Source of the DNA: Capitulum mitella | Taxonomy: Eukaryota; Arthropoda; Thecostraca; Pollicipedomorpha; Pollicipedidae | Direction: 5' to 3' | Assembly (NCBI GenBank): GCA_030062745.1 | Contig: CP099847.1 | Location: 23,090,374 to 23,154,373, forward strand | Length of the DNA: 64,000 nucleotides | The notes under the pieces: generated by a model | The model's database searches: none | Seen by the model: only the letters and a program-made list of their open reading frames with translations | Told to the model about the DNA's origin: nothing | Translations under genes and position numbers: made by a program | Part shown: piece after piece, positions 57,666 through 64,000 of the stretch | Position numbering within the stretch: position 1 is the stretch's first letter | How the letters are laid out: each line of letters opens with the position of its first letter

Positions 57666-59983
57666 CAAAGCGAACCCGGAGGAACTGCAGTCTTGCATGG
57701 CAAGACTGAAAGCAATGCAGCCATTGCAAGTCTTGAGGCAATTCCTTTCATGCTAAGCCACAGGGCATATGAGGGACAAAAAGCAGCAGATGACGGTAGC
57801 CCCTGTTCCCCTCACCATCAGTGTATTTTCAAGTCAGCACACCACCTTTCGAATCAACTGCACACACACCAAATCCAAGTAATAAGACTGTATTTTACTT
57901 TATATTTTCATCAATATACACGCATAGCACAAGGGTATAAACAGAGAATATCGACGCCATTTTGCAAAGCAAGCACAACCATGTAAGCCTACACCTACCG
58001 ACGCGACTGAGTACGCACAGTTCACTACGAAACTCTGGCAGTCAGATACCTGTCTCAGTAGCCCGGGAGGCGCCTCCACGACCTCCCGGCGCCCGAACCC
58101 CCTCGTCTGGCGGAAGTTTCAAAGGAGCTGTGCTCGCAGCAGTGTGCTGAGCGCCCGAGGCTCGGTGAGCTAACAGTTGGCAGACGCCGCAGGACACGGG
58201 GTCCTCGGCGCTGGAGCTAAAGAAACCTGAATTTCCGACGATTCGATGTCCGACATTGAGAGGGGGCGGAGCAGACGTCACGGAAGTTCGTACTGCAGTG
58301 GAGCGGTAGGCAACGGAGCCACCGCGCAGCATCATCAGCGTGAATACACACTGAAAATGCATGCCTGCTAGCACAGGTGGTCACGGAGACAACTGAGGCG
58401 AACGGACGATGCAGGTCGATTTATAATAAAAAACATACAAAAACAAAAGTATCGCAGACCGGCCGGCAGTTTGGACAAGGGAAGGCGCTCACTGCGTCGT
58501 AACACTTCGTCCGCATTTCTGCAGGACTGGTGCTCCAACATTTGCAGCCAGCAGTGAGCATGTCAGGTCCCTCAGAGCAGACGTGCTTTAAAAATACGCG
58601 CTTGATCAACGTAATAATCAGCGGGGCTTAACACACTGCGAAATTCTGAGACAGGATGTACTTATGCTCCTACGTTTTCCGACTGATAAGAGTTAAGGCC
58701 GGTCTGCCACGAATATTTCAAGGTCGACGGAGACAAGAGATTTCGCACGCGGTCGTTTTACGGGCGGAACGCTCTTAAGAATAACGAGATCGTTTTATAA
58801 CGGCCAATCCACTTTTTCCGGACGTATGGATGTGACTTTCTCCCAAGAGAAATGGCGCAGGAACGTTCTTTAAGCACTGAACAAGAGTAGTTGGTCCCAC
58901 AGAAGGGCACAAATATGTAACAAAACTTCATCACGACCCAGTATATAAAATACAGTGCGGACAGTCTTCAGATCACGTCCAGGTCTAAGAAATTTCGTGG
59001 AGAACGTTATGCATAGTACAATCCTGTTGCTCGAAAACCTATCCTCTGCGAACAACCGCACCATGGTCTGAGACCTTTCATGTCAACAACGAAAGTACGA
59101 AACCCCACAAAGTCGCCTTCGATTCATTTCGTTGAGACATTCCGCAGCAATACAGTGCATATGAAAAACAGGCTTCTGCCACAGAGTCCGGCAATAAAAA
59201 TGATTGGGAAGGGCCGAGCCAGGCGTTTCCGTGGGGAAGACGAACACTCTCATCGCTGAGCGAAAACCTCCTAGAGATCCATCATCGCCGGCGCGCGGCG
59301 GCACCTCCACAAAAACAAACACCAAGACTGAGCAACAGGAGACCACTGACGAACAGATGTCGGCTCGGCCGCCGGACGGTCCCGCGCGCGGCGCCGGCCA
59401 CAGACCGAGTAAAGCGACGCGCCGCCGACGGCCCGTAAATCGCGGCACAAAGCACACTCCGCCCCGCATCCCCGCCACTCGACGCAATCTCGTCCAGCAA
59501 CGCTATGGAATCTCTGATCTAGCATTCATATTGACTAGGTGATATTATCATAGATTTGTTTTTGCCCCGGCGGCGGGCGCACGGCCCAGGACCCCGGCCC
59601 GCCGTCCCGCCGACCCGCCGACACCGCCGCTTCCCGGCCGGCTGCTGGGGCGCTCATTTCCGCCTGCGTCACCCGTCTCCGGGCCCTCGTCCCCGCCTGG
59701 GGTCCGCCCTCTGCATCAGGTCCTCCCTCTGCCCAGGAGATCCCCTTCAGCTCAGGAGATCCCCTTCAGCTCAGGAGATCACCTTCAACCCGGGAGGAAG
59801 CCGTGACCGCGCACCAGACGTCCAGGCAGAGGCCCCCGGGAACGGCCGGCCGGGACCCAGCAGCGGACGTCCAGACGCCCGGACGGCCGGCCGGGCCGCG
59901 CCGGCGGCCGCCTATCTGAAGACGTCGTCGCCGGCGGGTGGTGGCGGCCGCTGCAGGATGCTCATGGGCCGGCCGGCGGCCGC
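57666..59983. other. Intergenic between globin and myosin genes
   Basis: No gene was recognised. CpG-rich stretches at 58040-58330 (with GGGGGCGGAG and TGACGTC-like motifs) and from 59350 onward could be regulatory. A 20-base repeat (CTCAGGAGATCCCCTTCAG) lies at 59733-59790. Confidence 0.35.
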
Positions 59984-60054
59984 CTATCTGAAGACGTCGT
60001 CGCCGGCGGGCGGCGGCGGCCGCTGCAGGATGCTCATGGGCCGGCCGGCGGCCG
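59901..60054 (-). repeat. 72-base tandem duplication covering the myosin stop codon
   Basis: Two near-identical 72-base units (CTATCTGAAGACGTCGTCGC at 59912 and 59984). The right one encodes the last residues and stop of the myosin; the left one is a non-coding copy just past the stop. Confidence 0.95.
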
Positions 60055-60142
60055 GCGGCGGCTGCTGCTCCCGGCACTCGGGCTGCAGCCGCTCTTTGAT
60101 CAGCTGCGTGTAGTCCTTCACTAGGTTGGCGATCATGAACGC
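59984..60142 (-). CDS. Myosin terminal exon D
   Basis: Acceptor ccgccgccag, reading [20 protein letters not shown], then a Pro-rich tail and TAG at 59986-59984. The last coding bases lie in the tandem duplication, so the tail may differ among individuals. Confidence 0.88.
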   Translation of the reverse strand, partial: AFMIANLVKDYTQLIKERLQPECREQQPPPAAGRPMSILQRPPPPAGDDVFR

Positions 60143-63100
60143 CTGGCGGCGGGACGGCGACGTTAGACCCGTTAGACCCGCCGACGGACCCGGCCGGCCA
60201 CACACTGGTCACACGTGACACCGGCGGTACAGACACAGGGGCGGGTCAGGGAGGTCACGTGACAGACCAACGTTAGAATAGCGGGACTGGTGGGGAAAAA
60301 CGGAAACTATTGTCGAAACCAGCGTAAAGCACAGACCCGCACCAGCGTTCAGATGGGCTTATTTTGCGTCATATGTTATGCTTCACGCCAAATCTAAAAA
60401 AAAAAATCTGGTACCGCACATAGTGGGGGTAAGGCGCGTCATAAATATCAAAGACGCAAGTACGCATCATTGTCAATCAATAATACAGTAAGGCCAACCC
60501 GTTCCAAAAAAAGGAGCAGAGTCGGCAGCAAGTCAAGCAGACAGCACGTTAAGACGAGACATCCTGGCTTTGCGCTCAAGAGCGTCGTACATCAGAACAC
60601 GGAAACACGGATGTGGTTAACTTGAGCTTTACTCGATTAGAAATGCGGACGGCGCGACTGCCGTAATGCGAAGAAGTAGGTAAGGAAACATAGCGCGCGA
60701 CTACACACTACACATCATACTTTGAGTTGGCTCAACTGCAAACGTGGACCATATCACTCGGAATGCAAATCAGACTTCGTAACGAAGTTCTGACAAGCCC
60801 GCCAGCTAGGCACAGTCTTTAAAACCGGTCCAGTTTTAGTCTTCTGCGGTGAACACACATCATACGACTATCAATAGTTAAGCAAACGGCGAGAAAATTA
60901 TAACTGGTCGCTAAGGTCACAAAAATTCACCAAGACCCGTTAAACGCCGTCTGTTGCCAAACCAATGCATCATATTATGGCTGGTCACAAAAAGGAGCAC
61001 ACGAAGAATTGATTACGTAGCATGTACTTCCCAATAACGCCGGTTCCTACAACCCAACTCAGTCCGGAGAGCCTGCTCAATCAGGAGCAGGTCCTCCCCG
61101 GGAGCAGGCCAGACCCTCACCACCAGCCCACCTCTCCAGTCAGGAGCAGGTCCTCCCCGGGAGCAGGCCAGGCCCTCACCACCCGCCCACCTCTCCAGTC
61201 AGGAGCAGGTCCTCCCCGGGAGCAGGCCAGGCCCTCACCACCCCCCCCCCCCCAGTCAAGAAAAGGCTCCCCAAGGCCACCCTCACACCCGCCACCTCTC
61301 CTCGGCCGGAGAAGGGGGACCCTCACCACCAGCCCACCTCTCCAGTCAGGAGAGGTTCTCCCGGAGCAGGCCAGGCCCTCACCATCAGCTCAGGAGCAGG
61401 TCCTCCCCGGAGAAGGGCAGACCCTCACCACCAGCCCACCTCTCCAGTCAGGAGCAGGTCCTCCCCGGGAGCAGGCCAGGCCCTCACCACCAGCCCACCT
61501 CTCCAGTCAGGAGCAGGTCCTCCCCGGAGCAGGGGAGACCCTCACCACCAGCCCACCTCTCCGCAGGGCGGAGCAGGGAAGACCCTCACCACCAGCCCAC
61601 CTCTCCAGTCAGGAGCAGGTCCTCCCCGGAGCAGGCCAGACCCTCACCACCAGCCCACCTCTCCCGTCAGGAGCACCTTCTCCCGGGAGCAGGCCAGACC
61701 CTCACCACCAGCCCACCTCACGCCGGCTCACCTGTCCCGTGTTGAGGATGATCTTGCTCTGTTTGCGCGTGCTGCCGGTGATGATCATCAGCGAGTTGAT
61801 GGCCGGGCTGTAGTTGACGATGTAGTCGTACTCGTACGTGCAGAGCACGTTGCGGCTGCGGAAGTCCAGCAGGTGGACGCCGTGCTCGTCCACGGCCAGC
61901 CACAGCATCTTGGGCCAGTTGGAAGTGAACGATTGCTGCCGCAGCGGTGGGCACGATTACAAGCGGCCGAATGAGATTCCTGACGACATCTGTTGCGAGT
62001 TTTTCATGTAAATGAGCTACGGCTACACGCCGGCTAGCTGCCCACCGGCAATGGCTGTTCCGGCGAGAGAACAGTGCTTAGTATGTTCGGTAGCTTGGGG
62101 ATTATATTGCTTAAAAAAGCACCGTGACAAGCAGAACGGAATATGGAGCAACAACTTTAATTAGTTTCTTGGAATTCTGCCAAAAAAGCGTGAGTTATTT
62201 AAATGGTGTTTCCGTCAGCAAAAAAAGAAACAGTCTACATCAATACCACGAACACTTCAAGATCACAAGCCGATCAAATGCACCAACTCATCCGGCGCAG
62301 CTTCCCCCCCCCCGCCCCGAGGAGCCGCGCGCAGCCGGCGCGTCCCACAGCGCGGCGCCGGCGCCGGCAGCGGCCACTCACCACCACCTCGAAGATGCTG
62401 GCCCGGTAGAACGGCCACGACTGGATCAGGTTGAGGAACGCCTGCTTGGCCTGGTCGGGCGACATGCCCTCCAGGCTCTGGTGGTGCACGGTCACCGTGT
62501 GCACCGAGGCGACCGAGGCGACGCGCGGCGGCAGCGTGTACGCCATCACCTGCTGGTAGTCGATCGCCGACAGGTTGTAGTCGCCCAGCTCGATCTGGGC
62601 CCGCAGCGCCGTCAGCATCACCTGCCGGTGCAAAGAACGGGTGACGTCACATCGGGACAGAGAGAAGAATGGCGTTACATCGGGCAGGAAAGATGGGTGA
62701 CGGCACATCGGGCGGAAGAAAGGTGAAGTAACGCCAAGATGAACAGACAATGACTTCTTGGCTGACTTAGGTACACGGGTGACGTCACGTCCGTGTGGCG
62801 ACAGGTGACGTCATAATGGCGCGGACAGCGCTTGACATAAGCAACATATCGTCACCTGCAGACGGAAACCTAGTCGAACCTAGTCGGAGGCGAGACGGCA
62901 ACAGTAGCGACGGGGAGGGATGCCTAGCAGGATGCACCAGGAATCTGGCGTGACAGCGACCAGGAGCGCAGCGCCAGTTCCCGACAGCCGACCCTCGCGC
63001 ACCAACGCCACCCTCAAACCACTGGGACATCTCCCAGTTCGCCGACCACACTCAGCACCGGCTACAGCAGCAGACGCCGCCAAGGCTCCCGCAGAGCGAC

Positions 63101-63320
63101 GGCCGGCCGCGGAGAGCGGGCCGCAGCCGCGCCACTCACCGCCTCCATCGTGGTCAGCGGGAACTTGTCGTTGCGCACGTTGTGCAGCATCTGGTGGTAG
63201 AGCAGCTCCTTCTCCACGCGGTCCTCCAGGTCCAGCGTCTCGTCGCAGAGCAGGTGCTTCTTGAAGAGGAAGATGTGCTGCTTGCGCGCCTTCTCAGTGC
63301 CGGCCGTTGCCGTCTGGTAC
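59984..63320 (-). CDS. Unconventional myosin (class XV-like), C-terminal FERM exons
   Basis: Actin motor of the MyTH4-FERM class. Only the C-terminal end is in the window: exons 63140-63320, 62382-62621, 61732-61935 and 59984-60142, about 260 residues, all joins phase 0. Seen: FERM F1/F2 ([20 protein letters not shown], then [39 protein letters not shown] and GDYN), the rest of F2 ([20 protein letters not shown]), and FERM F3, PH-like ([20 protein letters not shown], then [17 protein letters not shown]). The final helix is [20 protein letters not shown] short Pro-rich tail ends DDVFR. Class XV myosins (vertebrate MYO15A, fly Sisyphus) move cargo to protrusion tips. Class XV is my best match; class VII or another FERM myosin cannot be excluded without a search. 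Confidence 0.85.
60143..61050. other. Myosin intron (left part), no gene
   Basis: It contains one copy (60719-60850) of a dispersed sequence whose inverted partner is at 63769-63905. Otherwise nothing was recognised. Confidence 0.5.
60719..60850 (+). repeat. Dispersed repeat, copy 1 of inverted pair
   Basis: TTGGCTCAACTGCAAACGTG, ACTTCGTAACGAAGTTCTGA and AACCGGTCCAGTTTTAGTCT are shared with 63769-63905 on the opposite strand. Confidence 0.9.
61060..61725 (-). repeat. About 60-base minisatellite beside myosin exon C donor
   Basis: Roughly eleven units containing CACCAGCCCACCTCTCCAGT and CAGGAGCAGGTCCTCCCCGG, with deletions in some. On the minus strand units begin AGGTGGGCTGGTGGTGAGG, similar to a splice donor. 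Confidence 0.93.
61732..61935 (-). CDS. Myosin exon C (FERM F3)
   Basis: Sixty-eight codons from [15 protein letters not shown] to SKIILNTGQ, donor CAG|gtgagc, with a 60-base minisatellite beginning about 12 bases into the intron. Confidence 0.9.
61936..62381. other. Myosin intron between exons B and C
   Basis: No repeat or element was recognised. It is very GC-rich next to exon B. Confidence 0.5.
62382..62621 (-). CDS. Myosin exon B (FERM F2)
   Basis: Eighty codons, [16 protein letters not shown] to ASIFEVV, between ccggcag and GTG|gtgagt. The run of GTG at the donor leaves one codon of uncertainty at the end. Confidence 0.88.
62622..63139. other. Myosin intron between exons A and B
   Basis: A loose GGTGACGTCACATCGGG-like repeat at about 62640-62800, starting about 18 bases from the exon B acceptor; otherwise GC-rich intron. 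Confidence 0.55.
63140..63320 (-). CDS. Myosin exon A (FERM, F1/F2 start)
   Basis: Acceptor ctccgcag, first complete codon Tyr, donor GCG|gtgagt. It encodes [20 protein letters not shown] and onward to FPLTTMEA. The acceptor adjoins a 40-base minisatellite whose units resemble it. Confidence 0.85.
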
Positions 63321-63600
63321 CTGCGGAGCGCGGGGTACCGGGCCCAGTCAGAACACTGTACCTGCAGAGCGGGGGTACCGGGCCCAGTCAGAACACAGTA
63401 CCTGCAGAGCGGGGGTACCGGGCCCAATCAGAACACAGTACCTGCAGAGCGGGGGTACCGGGCCCAATCAGAACACAGTACCTGTGGAGCGGGGGTACCG
63501 GGCCCAGTCAGAGCATGGCATCTGCGGAGCGTGGTTATCGCTCCCAGTCAGAGCATGCTACCTGCGACGCGGGTGAGTACCAGGCCCAGTCAGGGCATGG
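63318..63600 (-). repeat. 40-base minisatellite abutting myosin exon A acceptor
   Basis: Units start at 63318, 63358, 63398, 63438, 63478, about 63517 and about 63558 (GTACCTGCAGAGCGGGGGTA then CCGGGCCCAGTCAGAACACA). On the minus strand each contains ctctgcag|gtac, close to the real acceptor ctccgcag|GTACC. Confidence 0.95.
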
Positions 63601-64000
63601 ACAGCAAGCGCCTCTCGGAGGCCGAGACAGACCAGCATTACTGGATTCCGCCCTACTGCCGGCTGGTGATGGCATTACCAAGCGCACCGCCTCCAGACGG
63701 CTCCACGGAGATCATGCCTGCGATGCGGCCGAGTAAGGCGATTGCTACACTGGTCCGACTGAAGAATATTCCACCGCGGAAGACTATAACTGGACCGGTT
63801 TAAAGAACTGTGCCTGGCTGGCAGGCTTGTCAGAACTTCGTTACGAAGTCCGATATGCATTTCGAGTGATAGGATCCACGTTTGCAACTGAGCCAACCCA
63901 AAGTCCCGTAACACCGTTTTCTCTGTGAGCTAATTCAGGAACAGTAAGCCCGGTTCAAGTGCTGGCCCGACGCCCGAGATCGCGTTCGGCTCCCTCAAAA
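63601..64000. other. Right edge, no exon recognised
   Basis: Apart from the dispersed repeat at 63769-63905, nothing was recognised. Upstream myosin exons should lie beyond 64000. Confidence 0.5.
63769..63905 (-). repeat. Dispersed repeat, copy 2 of inverted pair
   Basis: Read on the minus strand it matches 60719-60850 along its whole length with scattered substitutions. It includes the palindrome ACTTCGTAACGAAGT. The element class is unknown. Confidence 0.9.

Noticed and set aside
58042-58374. 110-codon minus-strand frame with a hydrophobic start
   Set aside because: CpG-rich, promoter-like DNA (GC box, CRE-like site); no domain and no partner exon.

Overview
The window is animal nuclear DNA. 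Split genes have GT-AG introns, short GC-rich exons and long introns, and the intergenic DNA is AT-rich and full of decayed transposons (CR1/Jockey-like LINEs, piggyBac, hAT, Tc1/mariner), AT dinucleotide runs and minisatellites. The gene content and the arthropod-style TATA plus TCAG core promoter suggest an arthropod. A crustacean such as a barnacle would fit, but that is inference. There are no bacterial operons, CRISPR arrays, rRNA genes or recognisable tRNA genes.

Layout. (1) 890-9898, minus: the first six coding exons of ERO1, the ER thiol oxidase; the rest of the gene lies beyond the left edge. Its introns hold two LINE remnants and several minisatellites. (2) 9.9-22.3 kb: gene-poor DNA with a CpG-depleted block (10.38-11.86 kb), a dead piggyBac transposase gene, hairpins, minisatellites and a TTAA element. 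(3) 22356-29119, plus: a complete five- or six-exon gene for a small secreted cysteine-containing protein that I do not recognise, with a TATA box and initiator. (4) 29.1-51.4 kb: a transposon graveyard with TTAA elements (34.65-35.90, 40.59-41.89 and 43.60-44.91 kb), a hAT element carrying one of them as a nested insertion, a Tc1/mariner relic, a LINE tail and a small hAT MITE. (5) 51390-54823, minus: a complete three-exon globin gene with a possible N-myristoylation start and the two classical globin introns. (6) 54.8-59.9 kb: minisatellites and a second copy of the small hAT MITE. (7) 59984-63320, minus: the last four coding exons of a MyTH4-FERM unconventional myosin, probably class XV.

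The four genes show no functional link to each other. The strongest unexplained structure is that minisatellites start at or next to exon-intron junctions in three of the genes. In several arrays the repeat unit contains a copy of the splice site itself, so a real splice site sits beside a row of near-copies. Exon joins were worked out by hand from splice consensus, reading phase and family similarity. All joins keep frame except ERO1 exon 3 to 4, which is one base out.
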